Assembly: GCA_003339415.1 (NCBI GenBank)
Contig: PDHQ01000234.1
Span: 1 to 55,777, forward strand
Reading direction: 5' to 3'
DNA: 55,777 nt
Source: Ophiocordyceps camponoti-saundersi (nom. inval.)
Taxonomy: Eukaryota > Ascomycota > Sordariomycetes > Hypocreales > Ophiocordycipitaceae
Under the pieces are notes generated by a model. That model was not told the DNA's origin, ran no database searches, and was given only the letters and a program-made list of their open reading frames with translations. This document shows, piece after piece, positions 1 through 12,499 of this stretch (the stretch's first letter is position 1; the number at the start of each line of letters is the position of its first letter). Both the position numbers and the translations under genes were made by a program.

Positions 1-1239
<1,239 letters not shown>

Positions 1240-1991
1240 CTAGTTTAGGCGCGGGGGGAAATTAACTAGGAAAAAAGTAAACTTAAGGCAAGCTTATTTA
1301 AAGCGGTTCCCCGCTATTCTTATTAGCAAGTTTAGCACCTAGTAAAGATTTTTAAAACTTATAAGTATACTAATATAACTAGCGTAAAATATATTATAAA
1401 AATAGTCTCTCTTAGCGGGCATTCTGCTTCTAGTATAAGATAGCTATAAACTATATATATACTTATAAAAACTACTTAAATAATTAATTCTATTAAGATT
1501 ATTAATTTAATAATAGCTTACTTACGCTAGTAAAGGCAACCCCCCCTTTTTTATATACTTTTAAGCTTTAAGTTACTAATTTATAAAAATAATTTCCTAA
1601 TTAAAAAAGCTTCCTAATTAGGAAAGCTTAATAAAGAGATATATACTTAAGTATATACTATATATATAAAAGGTATATAACTATATACTAAAAAGTTAAG
1701 AAGTATATATTAAGGCCTTATAAGGGTATATATTAATATATATAAGTAATATATACTGCTACTTTTTTTATCTTTCCTTATCTTATCTTTCTTTCCTTAT
1801 CTTTTCTTATATTATATAGTATTATTATAGCTAATAGCTACTTCTTTTATACGCGTTACGTATCTTACCTAGCCCTAAGCTAGCCGCAGTCTTACCGCGC
1901 TATAGGGGGTTTTACCTCTTATAAAAAGGGTTTTCTTACTTAACTTATTACTAAGGTTTTAGTAGCTCTTATAGCTATTAATATAATAATA
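1240..1991 (+). mobile_element. LINE-C: 3' terminal fragment of a Tad-like non-LTR retrotransposon
   Basis: The segment aligns with the 3' non-coding end of LINE-A (about 25390-26112). Shared landmarks include the AGCACCTAG-like stretch near 1337, the C-run followed by TTTTTTATATA near 1545, the 14-bp palindrome TTCCTAATTAGGAA at 1611-1624 (its upstream twin at 1593-1606 is decayed), a TATATACT-rich stretch, and a C/T-rich stretch near 1770-1800. Like LINE-A it ends in a tail of TAA units, at about 1975-1991. The 5' part is missing or too decayed to see. It is more AT-rich than LINE-A, so it has had more RIP or is older. The left limit is approximate and no target duplication could be assigned. 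Confidence 0.72.
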
Positions 1992-2421
1992 TAATAATAA
2001 TAATAATTAGCTAGTTTAATCCTTATATAAAAAGTGCTAAGTAATTTTCTTATTTAAAGTTTTATATAAAGTGTAAGCTTATATTATTATTTACTTTAGT
2101 TTTTTTTAGAGTAAGGACTTAATTTTATTATATTAAGTTAAGTAATATATAGGAAATCTTATAAGAAACCTTAAAATAAACTTAAACGCGTATTAAATTA
2201 TATTTAGTATATTTACCTTTTTAAGCTAGTAAAAGGTATTAGCTTTTTTTTATTTATATAAAAGTTAATTAAGGGGGTTTAAAACTCGGCTTTTAAATAA
2301 TAAACTAAGGTTACTTTAAAAGCGCTAAAAATAGTATATAAATATTATAACTAAATAAAGCTTATAATTTTAATAAAGCCTAAGAGGTTTTTAGCCTCTA
2401 AAGTAATTATTTAAAAAGTAA
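1992..2421. other. RIP-decayed flank left of Gypsy-1, unassigned
   Basis: This is AT-rich sequence between the LINE-C tail and the Gypsy-1 insertion site. It contains a short inverted repeat near 2380-2400 (AGAGG, loop, CCTCT). I see no recognisable gene or transposon motif. It is probably the left half of the sequence into which Gypsy-1 jumped, continuing after 9332. Confidence 0.5.
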
Positions 2422-2426
2422 TAAAA
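2422..2426. repeat. Gypsy-1 target-site duplication, left copy (TAAAA)
   Basis: TAAAA lies directly before the first LTR base at 2427 and recurs directly after the last LTR base, at 9328-9332. A 5-bp duplication is usual for Gypsy integrases, and it fixes both ends of the element. Confidence 0.85.
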
Positions 2427-2676
2427 TATAAAGGTCCTATACTCCTTAATATCTATAAGAAGCTAACTTTATTAATATAGAATAACTTAAAAAGTTTTAA
2501 GGTATATATAGTATACGCACTTAGGATTATAGTCTATATATAGCCCGCGCCCGTCCTACGCGTAGCGCTAACTAATTATATATACCTATATATACCCCGC
2601 GCCTATTATACGCGCGGACTTAACTAAGCACCCCCTACGTAACTTAGCTATTCAAGTATAGCCCGAATCCCTTATA
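2427..2676 (-). repeat. Gypsy-1 3' LTR
   Basis: This 250-bp direct repeat pairs with 9078-9327. On the plus strand it begins TATAAAGG and ends CCCTTATA, the RIP-altered forms of canonical TG...CA ends. It contains a GCGC-rich core and, near its right edge, a decayed half of the palindrome ATTCGGGC...GCCCGAAT (here TTCAAGTATAGCCCGAA at about 2651-2667). Confidence 0.93.
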
Positions 2677-4300
2677 TACCTTATCGCCTTAGGAAAAGAG
2701 TATTTCCGGCCGCAGTATATATATATAAGGTATAAATTAAAATACCCCTTATATAAAAAATTTTTCTTCCTTCTTTTTTTTTCCTTTTTAGCTAATTATA
2801 TTATTTTCCCTTACTAAGTAAATAATTCTCTAAGCTTTATATTTTATTACTCCGCTACTATATTCTTATAGTTTTTTTTTCTATTATTATTATTATTTAA
2901 GCTCTTAGTAGCTATTTATTCTTTTTTTCTTTTTTATCGTTATTATTTTTTAAGCTTTTTATATTTATTAAGTTATTATATTATTACTTTAATATATTAT
3001 TTAGTTAGCTATAATTACCGCTTTATATAATAAGCGGCTATACTATAAAAGGGGATTTAGATAATAAAAGTATTATTATATTATAAAAAGTAAAATATTT
3101 ATATACTCCTTATATTTAGAACTTTTATAATAGCTATAATATTAACTACTAACGCGGTTATAAAATAGCTTATAGCGCGTATAGGTAGCGGTAAAGATAG
3201 TACTTTTAAGAAAAGTACCTTTTTAATATAAATATATACTTATAATAAGCTATCTATAACTTATAGATAATAGTTAAGGAAAGATAAGCTATTATTTTAT
3301 TTACTTACCCTTATATTAAAAAAATACTTAGCTAGCGCGCCTAGCTTACGCTAGAATTTCTTACTTATATTAACTATTTATAAACTATATTAGCTACTAT
3401 TTATATTATACCGCGCCTAGTAACTAACTTTTACGCCCCTTTTATACTTAAGTAATAATAATCCTCTACGCTTATCCTTACTATTAGTAATATAATCGCT
3501 ATACCCGCTTTATATATTTTAACTTATAATATATTTTTAGCGATAATATAATAATAATAGTAATAATAATAATAATAAGGCGCCCTTATTATTAGCTTTA
3601 ATTTTTTTACTTTATAATATAAAATATCTTTTTAATAATAAGAGGAATAATAGCGATAAATTCTTAAATAATAGTAAGATAAATAAGCTACCTAGATTAT
3701 AAACCGCTAAATAATTATTAATATATAAAAATAGAAAAATAAGAAAAAAAATAATATCTTTTATTAAATAATTATAGCGCTAATTAATTTATATAATATA
3801 CTAAGCTCGCCCGCTACCTTATTATATATTACTTTTATTAACTTATATATATCGCCTAGCTTTTAATTACCTAACGCTTATATATAGTACTTATCCTTCC
3901 TCTTTACTATATATTAATAAAGCGGGTTTACGCTAATATTTACGCGCGGCGCGCGTAGCTTAGAAGCGAGATAAGCGAGACTCCCGCTATTAATATTATA
4001 TTAAATATTCTCCTAGCCTTAAAATACGCCCTCCCCTATTTAAGGATATATTTATTATAAGTTAATATTAGCGCTAAGCTATAGCTAGCGCTATAATAAT
4101 CTCCTAAGTTACTTAACTATAGTAAAGGATTATAGGAAAAAGATAAAAAAGGTAAATATTAGCTTAAAGCTAATATAAAAAGGGAGGAGAAATAAGTAAA
4201 TAAGGAATAAAGGGGAATAAAAAGTAAGGAGGTAATATTATATTTATAAGATAAAAAGAGAAAATTACTTAAAGGGGATAATTAGCTATAAGGGGCGCTT
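2677..4300 (-). other. Gypsy-1 long region between pol and the 3' LTR
   Basis: About 1.6 kb separates the recognisable pol remnant from the 3' LTR. It starts next to the LTR with a decayed purine tract on the minus strand and includes a pyrimidine-rich run at about 2761-2800 and TAA-type simple repeats near 3548-3580. The equivalent regions in Gypsy-2 (about 17250-18844) and Gypsy-3 (about 43250-44552) are also long and keep GC-rich patches. A third frame or a long untranslated region are both possible. I cannot identify a protein. The right limit is approximate. Confidence 0.55.
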
Positions 4301-7300
4301 AAATAAATATATAATTAAATTTACTTTAAGCTATTATAAAAATATATATCTTTTTATATAAATTTAAAATAGTTTAATATTATATAATATTTAAAATTAT
4401 TAAATAGCTTCTAAGTTAAAATAATATAATTTTTTTATTTTATAAAAATAAATTAATAAAGCGTTTTACTTTATAAGCGCTAACTTTTAGTATTTTTTAT
4501 AATAAGGATTTTCTTAACTTTATACTTATTAAAAAATAAGTTATTATAAGAAAGATAGAGGAGGGGATTTAGCTAAAAGTTAGTAAATAATTAAGATAGT
4601 AAAAGGTTACTAATAATATACTTAATAAGGTTAATATAAAAAGTAAAGTAAATATTAAGTAATATATTAAAAGTAATAGTAAGCGGTATTAATATAATTA
4701 TTACCTTATACTTACTTTTAAAATAATTAAGCTTTTAAGATAAATAGTTAAATTATATATAAGTAAAGTTAAGCTATATAAAGTTACTAATTTAAAACTA
4801 TTTTATAAGTTAGCGAAATTTATTTAAGAAATCCTATTATCGCTACTAGGCCTAGGCGATAAAGGCTTATATTAGTTTAACGCTATTACGAAAAAAATAA
4901 GTAAATATTATAACTTAGCTTTTCGGGGAAAAGATAGGGGCGGCCGCCTCCGCTAGCTAGTTAAGAAAAGTAATATTAAAGCTATAAAGTAAATAGTTAG
5001 GACTAATACTTATTATAAATAAGTCCTAATTATTTAAAATAAGCTAGTAAGTAAGTAAGTAGCGCGGCTAGTTAAATTATAAGAAGGAGATTATATAATA
5101 AAAAATAGCTTATACTTTTTAATTTATATATTTTATATTTTTATTAGTTTAAGAGTAATATATTATAAAAAATAGCTTATTAACCTTAGTAAGATAGTAA
5201 AAAGTAAATTAAAAATAGCTTATCTAATTAAAACCGTAATTAGAAATTAACTTATAAAGGAAGCTATAAAACTACTATTAATATTAAATAAAGCGCTTAG
5301 TATATTACTTAATATTTATAAATATTATAGCTTTAAGCTAGGTATATTTTAATAAGTAATCTATAATAATTATTAGGAAATAAGGCTAGGACTTTAAGGT
5401 AGCGAGTAGCTTAGTTATAAAGTTTATGAAAAGGGTTATTTAGAACTATTTAGAAGAAAATAATAGCTAAAATAACTCTTAATAGCGCTAATAATTAAGG
5501 TAATCTTTATAATAATAATAATTATAAATAAAATATACTATATTTATAAATATATTATCTTAATAAAACTTATATTAAAGAAATATAAAAGTAATATTCT
5601 TATTAAGGTATCCCGCTATAAGGGAATTATAAGTTTATTAAATAAATATAATAGTTAAGAGTTCTTACTTAGGAACCTAAAGATAGCTTTAGAATTATAG
5701 CTATTTATAAGTAAAGATAAAATAGTTTATAACTTATTTATAAATACCCGCTTTTAGCGGAAACTTCTAAGCGCCTAACTAAACCGCTTAGTAGCGTATA
5801 TAATAAAAAGAATTAATATAGAGAGCTTTTAACTAAAAGTTTTATAAAATCTTATTATAAAAAGGGGCTAGGGTATCTTAAATAAAAGGTATAGCTATAA
5901 AAAACTAAGATAAGGCTAAGCTAGATTAGATTAGCTATAACTTAAAAGAGTAAATAGATATAAGCTATATAATCTAACTAAAGCGCTTCTCTATCTTATA
6001 GCGATCTTATTCTTACTAGGAGAGTATATTAGGCTACGATACTTACGCGTTAAAATAATATTAAAAGCGGAAATTAAAAAAAGCAAATATCTTAACCTAA
6101 CGCGCTTAATATTCTATTATAGCTTTAAGTATAATAAAATATTTTAAGGCCTTATAATTTATAAAAATAAAAAATAGCTATATAATTTTATATAACTTAG
6201 TAAATTACGCTTTAAAGTAAGAAATAATAGTAAAAAGCTTTTTATTATAAATTATATAGTTTTATTTTATAAGTAAAAGTTTCTTAAAATAATATATAAT
6301 AAGCTAAAAAATATAGTTTAAGCTAAAATAGGAAAAATACCTGCTAATAGCTTTACTAAAATAGTTAGCTTTAATAATAATATTATAATTTAAATCTTAC
6401 TAGGCGAGGATAGGGGTAAAGATAAATACGAACTTAAGTATATTAAAAATAAGCTAATATTTATTAATTTAGTAGAAAAGCGCGCCGCACTTCGTAAGCT
6501 TAACTAAAAAAGCTATAAAGTTTAAAAAGTAAAATATAAAATTATAATAAAAGTTAGTAAACTTAAGAAAATTATTTACGCTTTAGATATAAGTTAGCGT
6601 CTTTTATTTTAAAATTATAAAAATTTTAGTAAAATCTAGCTATATTTTTTTACTAGCGTAAATAATAAATTTTAAATACTTAACTTTATAAATAGTAAAG
6701 TTATATTTATTAAGATTAAGAAAAAGCTTAGCTTAATAAAAATATAAGAGTATAACGCGTATTTTACGCTAATAATTAGAATAGGAACCTCTTAAATAAA
6801 TAAAAATATTATCTAAGTATATTATAGTAAAATCCCCTAAAAAGTTACTAAAAATAATATTAATATAACGCTAAAATATAATAAGCGCTCCTATAAAGCT
6901 AAAAAGGTAAATAAGGTATTTAAATAAATTAAACTAAATATAAAAAGCTATAAGGTATTTTTTACTTTTTATAATATAAAGCTTATAAAAAGCGGTATAA
7001 ATATTTAAAAAGCTATAAAATATCTCCTTAATAAGTAAAAAGGGATAATAATCTTACTTTATTACTTTATTTAAGGCGTAATAATTAATATAAAAGCGCT
7101 ACCCGCCTCTTAGCTTTTTTATAAATAAGATAAGGGCGGCTATAAATAATAAGCTAGCGTAAATCTATCTTTTATCTATTAAGTTAGTAATTTATTTCCG
7201 AACCTTAAGGAGATAATTATAAGGTATATTATAAAATAAGCCTTAAAGTAAAAAAGGTAAGGAACTATTAAGTTCTTAGCGGAGTTAGATATAGTAATTA

Positions 7301-8900
7301 TAATTATTATAATAAAGGGGCAAGATATTAACTTTCTCCTTATTAAATAAGTTAGCAAAATCTAATATTTTAAAAAATAAAAAAAGGCCTATAATTAAGG
7401 TAAAGGTTATAATATATAAAATATAAGAGATATCTTATAAGCTAGTAGCGAGGAATTAATAACTAATATATTATTAGGATTCGTAGCGGATAAGGGCTGC
7501 GAAAATAAAGCTAAGGATAGCTATAATAAGGTAAATAACTTATTAAGATTCGGAATATAAGATAACTAATCTGCTAGTAAAGTAAACTATAACTTCCTAC
7601 TTATTAGAATATAATAAGATATTATTACGCGCTATCTAAAATAAGCTAAAAATTAACTTTTAAGTAAGGCTTAGGATTATATATATTATTATAAGTAATT
7701 ATTAGCTATTAATATTAGCTATAAAGCGGATAAGGTAATAAATAGATAAGTATAGCTTAAAGTATACGCGCTATTAATAATATATTTATATAATAATATA
7801 AATTATTTATAAGTAAAAAAGGGGAATTCGCTTAAGCTAATAGCGCTATATAAAAGATTCGCTTATAATAGCGTAATAATTATAGCTATTATTTACTTAT
7901 ATAATAATAAAAAAAATAAAATTTATAAATATAAGGAAAAGGAGAGAAAGTAAGTTTATATTCTAACTAATATTTATAAAATAATTATCTAATATTTTAT
8001 AAGTAATATTATTATAAGAGTCCTCCTTTTATAAGAGACTTAATATAGGGGGGATTTATTTCCTTAGTTTAAGGCGGGGTTCTCCTCCTTTTTTATAATA
8101 TTTATAAAGCGGACTAAAAAGGCTAATAAGGGAGGATTAAGCTTATACTCGCGTAAGAAATAGCTAATATTATTATAGTAAAGGTAATAGCCCTTAGCGC
8201 GCTACTTCGTAATCTTATCGCTATTAGCTTTAGTTACTTAATAATAAGTCTTACTATTATAGCTATTTTAGCTTTAAGAAAAAAGGCTACTATATTTACT
8301 AAAGCGTAGCTAGGTATTAGTTTAGTATATATTAGTTATCGGGGTATCTTAAGATAGCTTAGAAATAAAAGGTAAAGGCGTTTAGCCTTTATTTTTAAAG
8401 TAGAAAAACTTAATATTTATAATAATAGCGTAGATTCTAATAATAATAATAATATACTTAGTTAAGGGAATATTACGCCTTATATAATATTAGTAAAAAG
8501 CTAGCGTAAAGGTATAATAAAGATATATAATCTTAATCTTATTAGCTTATTTAGTATTATTTATTAAAATAAGCTTAGTTTTAAAATAGATAAGGAAATT
8601 AGAGAAAAACTTAGAAGCGCCTTATATAAGGTATTTAAGCTTTATTATAGCTATCTAGCGCTAGTATAAGTTAGTAAATATAATATTAAAGTAACTTAGG
8701 AAATAGTTAAGGTTATATTTATACTTAATACTTTACTTAAAGAATAAGGCTATTTTAGCTTAAATTATAAAAGATAAATATTAATATAAAAATACCTATT
8801 AGTTATAAGCGGTACTAATAAAGGCTTAGTCCGCTTATAGCTTATAAGATATAAGGGAGCGCTATACTAAAAAGAGGTCCTTATCGCTATTAAATAGTAA
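4300..8900 (-). pseudogene. Gypsy-1 gag-pol, RIP-destroyed
   Basis: This is the relic of a Gypsy polyprotein read on the minus strand. At 6793-6822 the complement reads a decayed YLDDIFIY block (the catalytic reverse transcriptase aspartates, with D changed to N by G-to-A mutation). At about 5601-5631 it reads a decayed HDSLIAGHP block, the start of the integrase zinc-binding region. The order, reverse transcriptase at higher coordinates and integrase at lower, fits a minus-strand Gypsy pol. Gag should lie toward 7700-8900, but I could not confirm its zinc knuckle. There are stops every few codons. Outer limits are approximate. Confidence 0.8.
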
Positions 8901-9077
8901 TCTAAAAAGTAATAGCTTATAATAAAATTATAATTACTATTACTTAAGAAGCTATATAAATTAGTACTATTAGTATATAAAGCTTTAAAGCTTTACGATA
9001 ATAGCTTACTACTCTAAAAGCTAAGCGATAATAGCTTATTAAATATTAAAGGTTATCTATAATTAAAGTTATTTTAT

Positions 9078-9327
9078 TATAAAGGTCCTATACTCTTTAA
9101 TATTTATAAGAAGCTAACTTTATTAATATAAAATAACTTAAGAGGTTCTAAGGTATATATAATATATATACTTAAGGTTATAGTTTATATATAGCCCGCG
9201 CTTATCCCGCGCGCGGCACTAACTAATCGTATATACTAATATATACCCCGCGCCTATTATACGCGCGGACTTAACTAAGCACCCCCTACGTAACTTAGCT
9301 ATTCGGGCGCAGCCCGAATCCCTTATA
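9078..9327 (-). repeat. Gypsy-1 5' LTR
   Basis: This is the partner of 2427-2676, equal in length and ending CCCTTATA. It keeps a better palindrome, TTCGGGCGCAGCCCGAA, at 9302-9318. Differences from the other LTR are mostly C/T or G/A, as independent RIP after insertion would give. Confidence 0.93.
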
Positions 9328-9332
9328 TAAAA
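9328..9332. repeat. Gypsy-1 target-site duplication, right copy (TAAAA)
   Basis: This matches 2422-2426 exactly and directly follows the LTR. Confidence 0.85.
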
Positions 9333-11402
9333 GTATAAAATACTAAAAATTATATAACTTTTATATATAGCTTTTTAGCTTAAAAAAAGGTATAACTTTA
9401 AGTAAATATAGTTAGGGCGGTAAAGGCGAGATTTTATTTAAAAAGTTTATTATATATAATTTAAATAAATATTTTTTAATATAATTATTTATAAACTTAA
9501 ATACTAAGTAAGCGCGCTTTAAAAATAAGGTAAATTTTATATATACTTAGCTTAACTATATATTATTCTAAGTAATATTTCTTAGAAAAATATATTAGTT
9601 TACTTTTATCTAGCTTAAAAGCTATATTATAATTTTAAGCTAATTCCTTATAAATATGCTATAATAACTAAAAATAACTTATAATTATAATAATATTTAG
9701 CCTAACGTTAAAAAAGTTTATATTATTAGTAAACTTAATAATTTCTTACTTAAGTTTATATTTTACTTATTAATAAAGCGGCGTTATATAAAAGATAAAA
9801 AGTATAGTAAAGAGTAAGGAGATTTAAGAGACTTTAGTTTAGATTAGGAAAAGTATTAAAGTCTATCTATTAAAGCGTAAATATAAGAAATAATAGCTAA
9901 AATAGCTTTATAAGAAAGCTTAGATTTAAGTAAAATACCTTATATATATAAGTTTATAAAGTAATTTATTATAATAAATAATATTAAAAGCTCTCTTTAT
10001 ATTAAGTTATAAAAAAGCAGCGACGTCTTTTTTAGCTTAGGTAGCTTAAATAAGCTTTATAATTATAAGGATAGCTAATTTTAATAACTTATTTTATTTA
10101 TTACTTATTTAATTATTAAGAAAAAGTTAATATAGTTTAGTATAATTAGATAACTGCTTATTTATAATAAACTTAAGTATAAAATAATATAAAAGGGAGA
10201 TTAGCTTATAGCTATTAGCTTACTAGTAATTTTCTAGCTTTTTACTTTATTTATATAATATAATTATAATAATAATATAAAGTTAACTTAAAAAGTAATT
10301 AATTTAAAAATAAGCTTAAAAATATAAGTAAGCTATATATAAAAAACTAAGTAATATATTTTAAGAAAGCTAGTTAAGATTTAGTTTATTCTAATCGCTT
10401 TCTATAATAATATAATATTAATATACTATTTTATAAAAAAGCTAAGTTTAGGCGTTTTATTATCTAAAAGGGAGAGATTAAAAATAAGAGAAAAGAACCT
10501 ATCTGCTAAGATATAAATTATATAAGCTTTATCTTTAAAAAATACTACCTTGCCCTTACCTAGGTTTTATAAGGCTAGGAGGGAAATAAGCTTAGCTAGT
10601 AGTTTATTATAAAGCCGCGCCTAGCGCTTTATATATTAAAATTATTTAAAGTTATTATTAATAAAATATAAAAAAAAACGCTAGTTAGCTTAATAAGAAT
10701 AAGTAACTACTTTTTTTCTAATTATAGATAGATTCTTATAATTATAGCTTATTATACTTAAATAAGGAATTATAATAGTAACGCTTAGCTTATTTAATAT
10801 TTCTAATAGCGTAGGTAACTATTAAAGTAAACTAAGTTTACTTTTTTCTAAATATTAAGATATAAAAAGGTATAGTATTTTAAATAACTTATTATAATTT
10901 ATTATAAAAGCGGTTAAGAGTAGCGTTAATTTAATTAGTAGTTTTAATAATATTAAAGATAAAAGCTTAGGTAAGGGATTCTCTAATAATAAGGTTTAAA
11001 TTAGCGTATTTTTATTCTAGCTTAAGCGTAGAAAAGTTAACGCTTTATATACTAATTATAAATATTTATAAAATATAATTAAATCTTATAAAGTTAAAGT
11101 CTAGTCTTATATATATAGCGTAAAACTTAGCTATAGCTTAAACTATATTTAATATCTTATTTTAATAGCTATAAAATATTTTTATATACTTGCTTTTAAA
11201 AATAAGAAGTTAAAAGTTAAGTTTAGAAATCTTTTAAATAAGCTAATTAGCGTTATGAAAGCGTTATTCATAATTATCTTATAATAAATAATATAAGTTA
11301 AAGTTTTTAAAAAGGATTTATTATATTTTTAACTTAAACTTAAGGAGGAGGGAAAAGTAGCCTTATTTACCTTAAGTTAAAAAAATATATTAAAAGGATT
11401 TC
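9333..11402. other. Host sequence H, left part: unassigned RIP-decayed DNA
   Basis: This 2.1-kb stretch lies between Gypsy-1 and D1. It is AT-rich with CA and TG nearly absent. It does not match the LINE, Gypsy, Copia or D sequences in the window by eye. Conceptual reading gives some frames with runs of sense codons (for example around 9800-10250 on the plus strand), but the stop density is about what such AT-rich DNA gives by chance, so I make no protein call. Its right half resumes at 36141, after the whole nested stack. It may be an older single-copy transposon or ordinary host DNA. Confidence 0.5.
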
Positions 11403-11417
11403 TAATCTAAATATAAA
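11403..11417. repeat. D1 target-site duplication, left copy
   Basis: TAATCTAAATATAAA here and TAATTTAAATATAAA at 36126-36140 differ only at one C/T site. They flank D1 and everything nested in it, which shows that 9333-11417 and 36126 onward were once contiguous. Confidence 0.75.
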
Positions 11418-11857
11418 TAACTTTTTTATATTTTATAAACTCCGCGCTTATAATAATATAAATACGGACTTCTTATTCTTATATTATAAGCAGACTCTGC
11501 TTCTTTTATTACTTTATAATAATAATAAGCTGCGCTTAAAGTAACTTTAAGAGGGAGGGCAACGCTATATAAGTTAATTATAACCGCGAAACTTTTTTAC
11601 TTAAAATATAACTTTACTCTAAATTATAATAATCTTAAACTTAAAAGTTTATTATATTTATTATCTTATTAAAAGCTAAAGTAAATATTAGTAAAATTAT
11701 TTTAAGAGATATTTTTATTTTTATATAAGTAATTATTAAATAAATAGCAGAGTTTAAAAAGGTTTAAAAAGGCGCCCCCCTTACTTTAATTTTATTAGTT
11801 AATAATATCTTTTTAGCTATTATAATTATAATTTCTTTTTTTTTATAACTTTAAGAG
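11418..11857 (+). mobile_element. Repeat D, copy D1, left third
   Basis: This is the start of the D repeat. It has a head of ACTTTT-TATAT-TTTATAAA type, then a conserved block CCGCGCTTATA, and an 11-bp ACGCTATATAA landmark. It is cut at 11857 by insertion of D2: the sequence TATAACTTTAAGAG at 11844-11857 is duplicated as TATAACTTTAGGGG at 27396-27409, where D1 resumes. Uninterrupted D5 (around 48475-48490) shows the join. The strand sign is a convention that places the TTA-repeat tail at the right. Confidence 0.8.
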
Positions 11858-12183
11858 TATATAAAGTTAACTTTTATATATTTTATAAATTCCGCGCTTA
11901 TAGCGACGCGGATATAGACTTTTTATTCTTATATTATAAGTAGATTTTACTCCCTTTATTACTTTATAATAATAGCTAGCTACGCTTAAAGTAACTTTAA
12001 AAAGGAGGGTAACGCTATATAAGTTAATTATAACTATAAAAATTTTTTACTTAAAATATAGCTTTACTTTAAATTATAATAATCTTAAACTTTAAAGTTT
12101 ATTATACTTATTACTTTATTAGAAGCTAAGGTAAATATTAATAAAATTATTTTAGAAAATATTTTTATTTTTATATAAGTAAT
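11858..12183 (+). mobile_element. Repeat D, copy D2, left part
   Basis: This is a second D head placed directly beside the truncated D1, so the two read like a tandem repeat at first sight. It runs to the Gypsy-2 insertion at 12184. The last five bases, GTAAT (12179-12183), are the target duplication repeated at 19094-19098. In D1 (about 11745) and D5 (about 48360) the same place reads through without an insert and gives the empty site. Confidence 0.85.
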
Positions 12184-12432
12184 TATAAAGGATTTAGGCT
12201 ACGCCCGAATAGCTAAGTTACGTAAGGGTGCTTAGTTAAGTCCGCGCGTATAATAAGCGTAAGGTATATATAAGCGTATATAATTAGTTAGCGCCGCGCG
12301 TAAGCTACGCGCGGGCTATATATAAACTATAACCTTAAGTATATATACTATATATACCTTAAAACCTTTTAAGTTAATTTATATTATTAGAGTTAGCTTT
12401 ATATAAGAGTATTAAAATATTAAACCTTAATA
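12184..12432 (+). repeat. Gypsy-2 5' LTR
   Basis: The 249-bp LTR starts TATAAAGGATTTAGGC and ends CCTTAATA. Near the start is the palindrome region (ATTTAGGCTACGCCCGAAT), one arm decayed by C-to-T. A primer-binding site should follow at 12433, but the sequence there (GTAAATTAACTTTAAC) is too altered to name a tRNA. Confidence 0.93.
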
Positions 12433-12499
12433 GTAAATTAACTTTAACTATAAATAACGCTAATACTTAATAAGCTATTATTGCTTAGCTCTTAGAATA

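Larger units (their letters stand above)
2427..9327 (-). mobile_element. Gypsy-1: complete but RIP-dead Gypsy-type LTR retrotransposon
   Basis: The 6901-bp element is bounded by 250-bp direct LTRs and a TAAAA target duplication. It reads on the minus strand: the decayed integrase and reverse transcriptase motifs lie there, and the purine-rich side adjoins the left LTR. It belongs to the same family as Gypsy-2, with which it shares LTRs and the internal segment after the LTR (the TTTCCGGCCG stretch near 2705 matches the reverse complement near 18808). Elements of this class encode Gag and a Pol of protease, reverse transcriptase, RNase H and integrase. Here every frame is full of TAA and TAG. 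With Gypsy-2 it forms a head-to-head inverted pair about 2.9 kb apart. Confidence 0.92.

Noticed and set aside
2427..2676. TATATA-rich LTR stretches as host promoters
   Set aside because: TATA-like words are everywhere because RIP creates TA. They carry no promoter information here.
11418..12183. A tandem repeat of two D heads
   Set aside because: The 14-bp duplication at 11844 and 27396 shows that D2 is inserted into D1. The side-by-side look is a nesting effect.
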